In this document: piece after piece, positions 1 to 7,325 of the stretch | How positions within the stretch are numbered: position 1 is the stretch's first letter | How the letters are laid out: every line of letters starts with the position of its first letter | Source of the DNA: Acidobacteriota bacterium | Lineage (GTDB): Bacteria > Acidobacteriota > Thermoanaerobaculia > Multivoradales > J023 | Reading direction: 5' to 3' | NCBI GenBank assembly: GCA_003697015.1 | Contig: RFGL01000378.1 | Coordinates: forward strand, 1-39,449 | DNA length: 39,449 bases | Made by a program: the position numbers and the translations under genes | Notes under the pieces: generated by a model | The model's database searches: none | What the model was told of the DNA's origin: nothing | The model's input: only the letters and a program-made list of their open reading frames with translations

Positions 1-1
1 G

Positions 2-1438
2 CTGCTCGCCCACTTCGCCCGCCGGCGCCTGGGACGGCGCGCTGCCGCGGCGCCGGCGAGCCGTCCCGGCCGGCCGTTGGGGGAGGCGGCGATGGTCGGC
101 GTGGCGGCGCTGGCGGCGGCCCATGCCCAACGGCGCCTGGCGGCGCCGGACGCCATGTCCGAGGCGGCGGCGATCCTGCTGCCGGCGCTGGTCTACGGCC
201 TCGCCTACGTCGCCCTGCGGCTGGCGCAGAGCGCGGTCGCCGGCGATCCGACGGCGCCGCGGCGGTGGGCGCCGGTGGCGCTCGACGTCGCCGGCTGGGC
301 CCTGGGCGCGCTCCTCGCCGGCGTCGCCGGCACGCTCGGCTGGGGACGGACCTGGCCGCTGCTGGCGGCCTTCGCCCTGCTCGCCGCCGAGGCGGCGCGG
401 GTGGCCATCCTCCGCGGTGCGTCGGACGAGCGGGCGTCGGATCTCGAACGCCTGCAGCACGCCCACCAGCGGATCCTGGCGGAGACCTCGGGCAAGGCCG
501 GCATCGCCGGCCAGATCTTGATCGAATGCGCCAACGTGGTGCCCTTTCACACCTTCCAGCTCGAGCTGGTCGACGGCGGCAAGCGGCGCAGCTTCACCGC
601 CGGGCCGCAGCGCATGCTGGTCGAAGGCACGCCGTCGCCGCCGCCGGTACCGCCGATGTTGCCCGGCATCCACAGGAGCGCCCGCTGGCGGGTGATCGAG
701 CACCGGCTGACGTCGAAGGATCCGGCGGTCGGGGTGCTCGGCGTCCTGCGTCTGTGGTGTGATCCACGGCGCCTGAAGGCGGACGACGAAGCGCTCCTCG
801 CCTCCCTCGTGCCGCACATGGCGAGCTCCCTCGACCGCGCCCGTCTCGACCGGGAAGCGCGCCTCGATCCGCTGACCGAGCTGCCGGTGCGGCGGGTTCT
901 CGACGGCCGCTTGCAGCTGGTCTTCCGCCAGGCGAGAGACGAGGGCAAACCGCTGGCGGTGATCCTCTGCGACATCGACCACTTCAAGCGCATCAACGAC
1001 ACCTGGGGGCACGACGCCGGCGACGAGGCCCTGCGGCGGGTGGCGCGGGTGCTCGACGGCACCCGGCGCGAGGGCGACCTGTGCTGTCGCTACGGCGGCG
1101 AGGAGTTCACCCTGCTCTTGGAGTCGACCGGCGGCGACGCCGCCCTGCACCTGGCCGAGCGCCTGCGCGCGGCGGTCGAGGCCCTCGACTTCGCCTACGG
1201 CGGCGAGCCCATCCCCCTCACCCTGTCGGCCGGGGTGGCCTCCCACCCGGAGCTCTTCGTCACCACCGCCAGCGAGCTCCTGCTGCTCGCCGACGAGGCG
1301 CTCTACGCCGCCAAGGAGGGCGGCCGCAACCGCGTCCTGCTGCACCTCGGCCGCGGCCGCTTCCGCGATCCATCGGGCCGCGCCTACCCGCGCCAGGCCA
1401 GCGCGCCGAGCCCTCAGCTGCCGCGGATCTTCGGCTAG
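2..1438 (+). CDS. Membrane-anchored diguanylate cyclase (GGDEF), 5' end outside window
   Basis: Predicted to make the second messenger cyclic di-GMP from two GTP at the inner membrane. Numbering from a TTG at 77, hydrophobic segments lie at about residues 30-53, 66-86 and 93-112. A middle stretch of about 120-255 has the size and place of a GAF-type sensor, which I infer only weakly. The GGDEF domain covers about 265-425, with the metal-binding DIDHFK at 299-304 and the active-site GGEEF at 340-344. REGD at 331-334 lies exactly five residues before GGEEF and matches the RxxD inhibitory I-site, so the enzyme looks active and product-inhibited. The frame is open to the left edge and the TTG has no ribosome binding site, so the true start is probably further left. 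No c-di-GMP effector gene lies beside it. Confidence 0.9.
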   Translation: MLAHFARRRLGRRAAAAPASRPGRPLGEAAMVGVAALAAAHAQRRLAAPDAMSEAAAILLPALVYGLAYVALRLAQSAVAGDPTAPRRWAPVALDVAGWALGALLAGVAGTLGWGRTWPLLAAFALLAAEAARVAILRGASDERASDLERLQHAHQRILAETSGKAGIAGQILIECANVVPFHTFQLELVDGGKRRSFTAGPQRMLVEGTPSPPPVPPMLPGIHRSARWRVIEHRLTSKDPAVGVLGVLRLWCDPRRLKADDEALLASLVPHMASSLDRARLDREARLDPLTELPVRRVLDGRLQLVFRQARDEGKPLAVILCDIDHFKRINDTWGHDAGDEALRRVARVLDGTRREGDLCCRYGGEEFTLLLESTGGDAALHLAERLRAAVEALDFAYGGEPIPLTLSAGVASHPELFVTTASELLLLADEALYAAKEGGRNRVLLHLGRGRFRDPSGRAYPRQASAPSPQLPRIFG

Positions 1439-1466
1439 CCGGCGGCGGTCCGACGGCCGCGGCGGA

Positions 1467-1475
1467 TGATACGAT
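1467..1475 (+). promoter_or_regulatory. Candidate extended -10 promoter for the hydrolase
   Basis: TGA followed by TACGAT (4 of 6 to TATAAT) lies in the 35-base gap after the cyclase stop codon. It overlaps the first possible ATG (1474) and lies 10 bases before the second (1486). If it is used, the message would start near 1482 and translation would begin at 1486. There is no clear -35. Confidence 0.3.
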
Positions 1476-2262
1476 GCTTCCTCCGATGACCGCCGCTGCC
1501 GACACCGACGCCATCGCCCCGCCGTCGCGCCTCTGGTTGCTGCTCGAGGGACGGGCCCTGGGGGAATTCCTCTCCGGCTGGGCGGCCCAGCCCCTTCTGC
1601 GCCGCTGCCCGCAAGGCGACGGCCATCCGGTGATGGTGCTGCCGGGCTTCGTCGCCAGCGACCTGTCGACCCGGCCGCTGCGCGGCTTTCTGCGCCGCCA
1701 GGGCTACGCCGCGCGGCGCTGGGGATTCGGCCGCAACCTCGGTCCCGACGGCGGGCTGGAAGACCGCATGGTGGAGCGCCTGCGCTACTTGCGGCGGGTC
1801 TACGATCGCAAGGTCAGCCTGATCGGCTGGAGCCTGGGCGGAGTCTACGCCCGCGAGCTGGCGCGGCGAGCGCCGGCCGACGTCCGCCGGGTGATCACCC
1901 TCGGCAGCCCCTTCCGCCACCCCAAGGCCAACCACAGCTGGCGGTTGTTCGAATGGCTGTCGGGGATGGCGGTCGACGAGCTCGAGCCCGAACGCCTGGC
2001 GCGCATGGCGGAGCCGCCGCCGGTGCCGTCGACGGCGATCTACAGCCGTACCGACGGCGTCACCAATTGGCGCTGCTGCGTCGAGCAGGAGGCGCCCCAG
2101 ACCGAGAACGTCGCGGTACCCGGCAGCCACTGCGGCCTGGGGGTGAACCCCCTCGCCCTCTACGTCATCGCCGACCGTCTGGCACAGCCCGAGGACGGTT
2201 GGCGACCCTTCGCCCCCCGCGGCCCCCTGCGCCTGCTCTACTGCCGGCCGGCGGGCGGCTGA
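1474..2262 (+). CDS. Alpha/beta hydrolase, lipase/esterase-like
   Basis: A 262-residue serine hydrolase of the alpha/beta fold. The nucleophile elbow is GWSLGG with Ser120. An Asp in SRTDG (Asp194) and a His in GSHCGLG (His219) complete a plausible catalytic triad. The oxyanion region is VMVLPGF near residue 55. It has no signal peptide, so it probably acts in the cytoplasm. The next gene, 26 bases on and on the same strand, is a WS/DGAT acyltransferase. The pair may make and hydrolyse neutral lipid or another acyl ester, which is inference from context. Two starts are possible, ATG 1474 and ATG 1486, and neither has a good ribosome binding site. A -10-like element just upstream favours 1486. 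The substrate cannot be read from the sequence. Confidence 0.85.
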   Translation: MLPPMTAAADTDAIAPPSRLWLLLEGRALGEFLSGWAAQPLLRRCPQGDGHPVMVLPGFVASDLSTRPLRGFLRRQGYAARRWGFGRNLGPDGGLEDRMVERLRYLRRVYDRKVSLIGWSLGGVYARELARRAPADVRRVITLGSPFRHPKANHSWRLFEWLSGMAVDELEPERLARMAEPPPVPSTAIYSRTDGVTNWRCCVEQEAPQTENVAVPGSHCGLGVNPLALYVIADRLAQPEDGWRPFAPRGPLRLLYCRPAGG

Positions 2263-2288
2263 TCCTCGCCGCCGGACGGGAGATCGCG

Positions 2289-3725
2289 GTGCAACAGCTG
2301 TCGGGCCTCGACGCCGCCTTCCTGGCGCTGGAGAGCGCCACCACCCCGATGCACATCGGCAGCGCGTCGATCCTCGACCCGTCGCTCGCCGGCGGCGGGC
2401 GCCTCGACCTGGCGCACCTGCGGCGCGTCCTCGCCGGCCGGCTGGGCGCCAGCCGCGTCTTCCGCCAGCGCCTGGTAGAGGTACCTCTCGGCCTCGGCAA
2501 GCCCTATTGGATCGAGGACCCGGACTTCGACCTCGATCGCCACCTGGAGCGCACCCGACTTCCCGAGCCGGGGGGCATGCGGCAGCTCGAAGCGCTGATG
2601 TCGTGGGAGCTCAGCCAGCCGTTGCCGCGCGACCGGCCGCTGTGGCAGATGATCCTGGTCGAGGGGCTGGAACGGGTTCCGGGGGTGCCTCCGGGGTCGA
2701 TGGCGGTGATCGGCAAGGTCCACCATGCCGCCATCGACGGGGTCTCCGGCGCCGAGATCATGGGCGCTCTCTTCGACCTCGGGCCGACGCCTCGTCCCCT
2801 GCCCGCCGACCCCTGGGAGCCAGAGCCGGAACCCGGCAAGCTGGCCCTCTTGCGCCGCGCCGGCCGCAACCTGCTGGCCCACCCGCGGCTGCTGCGCAGC
2901 ACCCTCGCCGAGACCGCCAAGGGGCTCGCCCGCGCCGGCGCCGCCTGGGCGCTGGAACGGATCGAGCCGCCGCCGCTGCCGTTCACCGCCCCGCGCACGC
3001 GGTGGAACGCGCCGCTGTCGAAGGATCGGAGCTGGGGCGGCGTCGCCGTCTCCCTGGCGCGCATCCGGGCGATCAAGGAGGCCGCGTCCTCAGGCGACGA
3101 CGCGGTGACGGTCAACGACGTGGTGCTGGCGATCTGCGCCGGCGCCCTCCGGCGCTTCCTCGCCGAGCGCGACGAGCTGCCGGACAAGCCGCTGATCGCC
3201 ATGGTGCCGGTGTCGGTGCGCAGCGCCGACGAACGCGGCGCCATGGGCAATCAGGTGTCGGCGATGCTGGTCGACCTGGCCACCGGCGAGAGCGACGCCG
3301 GCGCCCGCCTGAAGCGGATCCACCGCAACACCCACCGGGCCAAGACCCACCACCGGGCCCTCGGCGCCCGCACCCTGATGGACTACAGCCGCATCATCCC
3401 CTTCTCCGTCGCCGCCCTGGCGGCGCGGCTCTACGTCGGCACCGGCCTCGCCGCCCGCCACCGGCCCCTCTTCAACCTGGTGATCACCAACGTCCCCGGT
3501 CCCCGCCAGCCCCTCTACCTGGCCGGCGCCCGCCTCCTGCGCCACCTCGGCGCCGGCCCGATCTTCGACGGCATGGGCCTCATCCTGGCGGTGATGAGCT
3601 ACGCCGGCGAGCTCAGCATCGGCGTCACCTCCTGCCGCCGCATGCTGGAAGACGCCAGCGCCTTCACCCGGGCCCTCGAAGCCTCCCTCGACGAGCTCGA
3701 AGCAGCCGTGCTGGCACCTCCCTAA
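2289..3725 (+). CDS. WS/DGAT-type O-acyltransferase (wax ester synthase / diacylglycerol acyltransferase)
   Basis: Transfers an acyl group from acyl-CoA to a long-chain alcohol or diacylglycerol, giving storage wax ester or triacylglycerol. The 478-residue length is typical. The catalytic HHxxxDG motif is HHAAIDG at residues 145-151, preceded by VIGKV. The N-terminal LSGLDAAFLALE and TPMHIGS blocks and the C-terminal GNQVSAMLVDL and NVPGPRQPLYLAG blocks are hallmarks of the family, the last two belonging to the DUF1298 half. The start is a GTG with GGGAG about 9 bases upstream. The hydrolase just before it is probably in the same transcript. The family is common in Actinobacteria and marine Gammaproteobacteria and also occurs in Acidobacteriota. 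Whether waxes or triacylglycerols are made cannot be told. Confidence 0.93.
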   Translation: MQQLSGLDAAFLALESATTPMHIGSASILDPSLAGGGRLDLAHLRRVLAGRLGASRVFRQRLVEVPLGLGKPYWIEDPDFDLDRHLERTRLPEPGGMRQLEALMSWELSQPLPRDRPLWQMILVEGLERVPGVPPGSMAVIGKVHHAAIDGVSGAEIMGALFDLGPTPRPLPADPWEPEPEPGKLALLRRAGRNLLAHPRLLRSTLAETAKGLARAGAAWALERIEPPPLPFTAPRTRWNAPLSKDRSWGGVAVSLARIRAIKEAASSGDDAVTVNDVVLAICAGALRRFLAERDELPDKPLIAMVPVSVRSADERGAMGNQVSAMLVDLATGESDAGARLKRIHRNTHRAKTHHRALGARTLMDYSRIIPFSVAALAARLYVGTGLAARHRPLFNLVITNVPGPRQPLYLAGARLLRHLGAGPIFDGMGLILAVMSYAGELSIGVTSCRRMLEDASAFTRALEASLDELEAAVLAPP

Positions 3726-3805
3726 GAAGCCATGCCTGAAGCGGTGGTAGGCTGAGCCATCACCGTGAGCTTCGATCATCCGCCATCGAGGCCAGGAGCC
3801 GGCAC

Positions 3806-5014
3806 GTGAAACGAGTCTACGCACGGGTCAAACCGGAGTTGCTGGTCTGGGCTCGCGAAAGCGCCGGTCTTTCGCGCGATGAAGCCGCCAAGAAAGTCGC
3901 GGTCAAGCCCGCGCGTCTCGCCAGCTGGGAAGCGGGCGAGAGGCGCCCGACCATCCGCCAGCTGCGCAAGCTCGGCTCGGCCTATAAGAGGCCGATCGCG
4001 GTCTTCTATCTGCCCAAGCCCCCGAGAGACTTCCAGGCCATGCGCGACTTCCGGCGCCTGCCGAGCGACGAGCGGGGCTCCGAGTCGCCGGCCCTGCGCC
4101 TGGAGATCCGGCGGGCACGATACCGGCGGCAGGTGGCCCTTGAGCTACTCGCCCAGCTCGGGGAGATGCCACCGCCGTTCAGCCTCCGTGGGCGCCTCTC
4201 CGATCCGGCGGAAGCTTTGGCTCGCAGGGCCCGCGCTGCGCTCGGCATCACCCACCAGCAGCAGGTTGGATGGAGAACTCCCCACGAGGCACTCCATGCC
4301 TGGAGGTCCGCCATCGAGCAGCTTGGGGTACTGGTGTTCCAAGCCAGAGGCGTCGCCGTCGAGGAAATGCGGGGTTTCGCCCTCGCGGAGGGCCTCCTCC
4401 CCGCCATCGTGGTCAACATCAAGGATCATCCTCACGCCCGCATCTTCAGCATGGTCCACGAGCTGACGCACCTGATGCTCCGCCGAGCGGGCCTATGCGA
4501 CCTGAAGGAAGAGGGTCTAACCGGGGCCGAGAAGGGACCGGCGGATCAACGGATCGAGGCGTTCTGCAACCGCGTTGCCGGCGCGGTTCTCATGCCGCGG
4601 GAGGTGCTGCTGCGGGAAGAGCCTGTGCTTCGTGCTCCACCTGAGACCTGGGGCGACGACACGCTCGTCAAGCTGGCGCAGCGGTACCGCGTGAGCCCCG
4701 AGGCCATGCTGATCCGCCTGCTGGCGTTGGGCAAGACCACGGAGCGCTTCTATCGGGAGAGGCGCCGGCAACTCCGCCGTGCTTATGAACGGCGGCAGCA
4801 GGCCGAGACGAAGACCACGGGAGGACCGCCCCCCGATCGGGTGGCGGTGAGCACGGCGGGGCCGGCGTTCGTCCGCCTCGTGCTCGAAAGCTTCTACCGC
4901 GAGAAGATCACCTCGGCCGACGTCGCCGATTACCTCGAGGTGAGGCTGAAGTGGATGCCCAAGATCGAGAAAGCCGTCTTCGGCCGCCGACACGACGCAT
5001 GGGCGCTGGCATAA
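3806..5014 (+). CDS. Xre-family HTH plus ImmA/IrrE (COG2856) metallopeptidase, likely antitoxin
   Basis: A 402-residue protein. It has an N-terminal Xre helix-turn-helix (about 12-70, with LSRDEAAKKVAVKPARLASW) and then an ImmA/IrrE zinc peptidase domain. The zinc motif HELTH is at 218-222, and a downstream Glu251 in the IEAFCNRVAGAVLMP block is the likely third ligand. Proteins of this kind bind their own promoter and cleave or neutralise a partner. The stop codon TAA directly abuts the GTG start of a DUF4411 gene, an arrangement known from predicted type II toxin-antitoxin modules. The start is GTG with AGGAG eight bases upstream. Codon use is less extreme in GC than in the flanking housekeeping genes (for example AAG/AAA runs, CTT, TAT), which suggests horizontal acquisition. 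Its target may be the downstream protein. Confidence 0.88.
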   Translation: MKRVYARVKPELLVWARESAGLSRDEAAKKVAVKPARLASWEAGERRPTIRQLRKLGSAYKRPIAVFYLPKPPRDFQAMRDFRRLPSDERGSESPALRLEIRRARYRRQVALELLAQLGEMPPPFSLRGRLSDPAEALARRARAALGITHQQQVGWRTPHEALHAWRSAIEQLGVLVFQARGVAVEEMRGFALAEGLLPAIVVNIKDHPHARIFSMVHELTHLMLRRAGLCDLKEEGLTGAEKGPADQRIEAFCNRVAGAVLMPREVLLREEPVLRAPPETWGDDTLVKLAQRYRVSPEAMLIRLLALGKTTERFYRERRRQLRRAYERRQQAETKTTGGPPPDRVAVSTAGPAFVRLVLESFYREKITSADVADYLEVRLKWMPKIEKAVFGRRHDAWALA

Positions 5015-5491
5015 GTGAAATACAGCATCGATACCAGTGCGATTCTCGATGGCTGGCGCCGCTACTATCCACCGGACGTCTTTCCCGAACTCTGGGAGAA
5101 GCTGGAGCAACTGATCGCCAATGGAGACCTGCGGGCGACCGAGGAGGTCCTGGAGGAGCTGAAGAAGAAGGACGACGACGTGACCGCATGGGCGAAACGT
5201 CATCCAGAACTCTTCGTGCCCATCGACGATGCGATCCAGATAGCTCTCCAAGAGTTGCTTGAACGGTTCGAGCGACTCGTCAACACCCAGCGCAACCGCG
5301 ACAGGGCAGACCCCTGGGTGATCGCGCTTGCGCAGGTAGCTGGGTGCACCGTCGTCACCGGCGAGTTGCCGAGCGGCAGGCTGAACCGGCCCCGGATCCC
5401 GGACGTCTGCACGAAACTCGATGTCCCCTGGATGAATCTGCTCGCCCTTTTTCGACGAGAGGGCTGGGTGTTCGGCCGCCGGGCGCGCTGA
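5015..5491 (+). CDS. DUF4411 family PIN-like protein, likely toxin
   Basis: A 158-residue protein with the start of a PIN-like nuclease fold: YSIDTSAILDGWRRYYPP with Asp6, an acidic helix EEVLEELKKKDD (43-54), DRADPWVIALA with Asp99 in the middle, and VVTGE (113-117) near the third acidic position. This pattern matches DUF4411, whose members are usually encoded right behind an Xre-ImmA/IrrE gene, as here with zero spacing. By analogy with PIN toxins it would be a metal-dependent RNase that arrests growth when not neutralised. The RNase activity is inferred from the family; the gene pairing and the acidic residues are seen directly. The start is GTG. A hairpin lies 14 bases past the stop, shared with the convergent peptide gene. 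Confidence 0.8.
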   Translation: MKYSIDTSAILDGWRRYYPPDVFPELWEKLEQLIANGDLRATEEVLEELKKKDDDVTAWAKRHPELFVPIDDAIQIALQELLERFERLVNTQRNRDRADPWVIALAQVAGCTVVTGELPSGRLNRPRIPDVCTKLDVPWMNLLALFRREGWVFGRRAR

Positions 5492-5504
5492 TCAGGGGCT
5501 TGAG

Positions 5505-5519
5505 CGGGCCTCAGGCCCG
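5505..5519. terminator. Hairpin between convergent genes (weak terminator candidate)
   Basis: A perfect CGGGCC-TCA-GGCCCG stem-loop. The loop TCA is the stop codon of the - strand peptide gene, and the hairpin lies 14 bases past the stop of the + strand DUF4411 gene. No T-run follows on either strand, so intrinsic termination would be weak. It may instead protect mRNA 3' ends. Confidence 0.3.
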
Positions 5520-5723
5520 ATCGCGCGGTACGGGGCAGGGGTCGCTGGCGCAGTCGCAGGCGACGCTGGGACAGGTGATGCAGCAGGTCGGTGGATCGAT
5601 GCTCTGCGACAAGCACTGCGGCCACACCGTCTCCTTGCCGATCGCCTGCTGGCCGGTGCCGTGGACCAGGTTGTGGAGGGTTTCGCGGCTCAGCTGGAGC
5701 TTGCGGCGCTTCCTCTTCTTCAT
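5511..5723 (-). CDS. RiPP precursor-like peptide (class I lanthipeptide-type leader, Cys-rich core)
   Basis: A 70-residue peptide. The basic N-terminus is followed by KLQLSRETLHNL (residues 8-19), which matches the KLxLxxETLxxL leader motif of lanthipeptide-type precursors annotated in Bacteroidota and Acidobacteriota. The C-terminal part (34-64) carries seven cysteines (37, 47, 48, 51, 56, 58, 63) among Ser and Thr (39, 41, 46, 50, 53, 60), as expected of a core that could form thioether or disulfide rings. The start is fixed by a strong ribosome binding site, GGAGGAG, six bases before ATG 5723. An extended -10 (TGC TAGAAT) lies 68 bases upstream. No LanB/LanC, radical SAM enzyme, protease or exporter is encoded in the window, so any maturation enzyme must be elsewhere. 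The precursor role is an inference from motif and composition. Confidence 0.65.
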   Translation of the reverse strand: MKKRKRRKLQLSRETLHNLVHGTGQQAIGKETVWPQCLSQSIDPPTCCITCPSVACDCASDPCPVPRDRA

Positions 5724-5791
5724 CGCTCTCCTCCGCCAGGACGTCGGAACGTTCACTTGTCCGCGCAAACCGGTCACGCGCGTGAAGACTG

Positions 5792-5800
5792 ATTCTAGCA
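5792..5800 (-). promoter_or_regulatory. Extended -10 promoter for the RiPP-like peptide gene
   Basis: On the - strand TGC is followed by TAGAAT (5 of 6 to TATAAT). Transcription would start near 5785, giving a leader of about 60 bases. There is no recognisable -35. It lies between trkH and the peptide gene, so the peptide need not depend on trk transcription. Confidence 0.5.
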
Positions 5801-5873
5801 CGGCGTGGGCGACGCTCCCCGGGGCCGACTGGAGTCTGAAACCATGCTCGCGTCATAGTGAAACGCGGCAGCC

Positions 5874-7325
5874 CTACCGCCGCCAGAAGGCGAGGGTGAA
5901 GAGGGCGGCGATGGAGTAGACCTCGAGCCGGCCGAGCCACATCAGGAGCACCATGAGGAGCTTCTGCCAGCCGGCGAAGAGGGCGAAGCTCTGGGTGGGG
6001 CCGACGCCTTCGAGGCCGGGGCCGATGTTGCCGAGGGTGACGATGGCGGCGGTGGCGGAGGTCCTGAGGCCGAAGTCGCCGATGGTCAGGAGAAGGGTGG
6101 CGAGGCCCCAGGTCGAGAAGTAGAGGATGAAGATCCCCATGACGCTCCGCACCACCGACTCCGGCACCGCCTTGCCGCCGACGAAGATGGCGATCACCGC
6201 CGACGGGCTGAAGATCAGCCGCGCCTCGCGCAGCGCCGCCTTGAGGCCGATCACCATGCGGATGATCTTCAGCCCGCCGGCGGTCGAGCCGGCACAGCCG
6301 CCGATGAACATCAACGCCACCAGCAGACCGCGGGCGAGCGTCGGCCAGCGGTCGAAGTCGGCGGTGGCGAAGCCGGTGGTGGTGAGGATCGATACCACCT
6401 GGAAGACGGCATCGAGGAGCGCCCGGCCGGCGCCGTGGCCGTCGTAGGCGCCGTTCACCCACAAGTCGCCGGCGACCCACAGGCCGAAGATCAGGATCAA
6501 GGTGACGTAGATGCGCCACTCCGGATCCTGCCACAGGCGGCGGCCGCGGTGGCGCAGGAAGCGATAGTAGAGCGAGAAGTTGATGCCGGCGAGCACCATG
6601 AAGACGATGATCACCGCCTGCGCCAGCGGGCTGAAGGCGCCGGCGGAGGCGGCGCGGGGCGAGAAGCCACCGGTCGACAGGGTCGAGAAGGCGTGGGTGG
6701 TGGCGTCGTAGAGATCGAGGCCGCAGAGCAGCAGCAACGCCACCTGGGCGCCGGTCAGCAGCATGTAGGTGCGCCAGAGGACGGCGGCGGTGTCGCGTAC
6801 CCGCGGGTGCAGGGTCTCCTTGGTCGGCCCCGGCACCTCGAGCTTGTAGACGAATCGCGCACCGGCGCCGAGCTCGGGCAGGAGCGCGACGAAGAGGACG
6901 ATGATGCCCATGCCGCCGAGCCACTGGGTGAAGCTGCGCCAGAAGAGGATGCCGCGGCCGGCGGCCTCGATGTCGGTGAGGATCGAGGCGCCGGTGGTGG
7001 TGAAGCCCGAAGCCGACTCGAAGAGCGCGTCGATCGGGCTGCTGACGGTTCCGGTCAGGAGGTAGGGCAGGGCGCCGAAGAGCGATGCCAGAGCCCAGCC
7101 GCCGACCACGATCAGGATGCCCTCGCGGCGGTAGAGATGGCCGCCGCCGCGGCCGAGGAGGGCCAGCACCGCACCGCAGGCGCCCGTCGCCAGCGCCGTG
7201 CTGAGGAAGGCGCCGGCCGCATCCCACTCGCCGTAGATCGCCGCCACCACGGCGGGCAACGTCACCGCCACCGCCAGGATCAGCAGCAGGCGGCCGACGA
7301 AACGCAGCACCGGCCGGATGCTCAC
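5874..7325 (-). CDS. trkH: TrkH-type potassium uptake membrane subunit
   Basis: The channel-like subunit of a Trk/Ktr potassium importer in the inner membrane, 483 residues with about ten hydrophobic segments. The four pore loops carry the family's filter signatures: SGFTTTGAS, STLSTGGFS, LTTTGFATADF and TLGNIGPG, each with the conserved Gly. GGCAGSTAGGLKIIR is the other typical TrkH block. The start is GTG 7325, which overlaps the TGA stop of trkA as GTGA, so translation is coupled to trkA. This explains why the product of the same frame continues upstream without being real. The gene has the normal family length and no defects are visible. Confidence 0.95.
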   Translation of the reverse strand: MSIRPVLRFVGRLLLILAVAVTLPAVVAAIYGEWDAAGAFLSTALATGACGAVLALLGRGGGHLYRREGILIVVGGWALASLFGALPYLLTGTVSSPIDALFESASGFTTTGASILTDIEAAGRGILFWRSFTQWLGGMGIIVLFVALLPELGAGARFVYKLEVPGPTKETLHPRVRDTAAVLWRTYMLLTGAQVALLLLCGLDLYDATTHAFSTLSTGGFSPRAASAGAFSPLAQAVIIVFMVLAGINFSLYYRFLRHRGRRLWQDPEWRIYVTLILIFGLWVAGDLWVNGAYDGHGAGRALLDAVFQVVSILTTTGFATADFDRWPTLARGLLVALMFIGGCAGSTAGGLKIIRMVIGLKAALREARLIFSPSAVIAIFVGGKAVPESVVRSVMGIFILYFSTWGLATLLLTIGDFGLRTSATAAIVTLGNIGPGLEGVGPTQSFALFAGWQKLLMVLLMWLGRLEVYSIAALFTLAFWRR

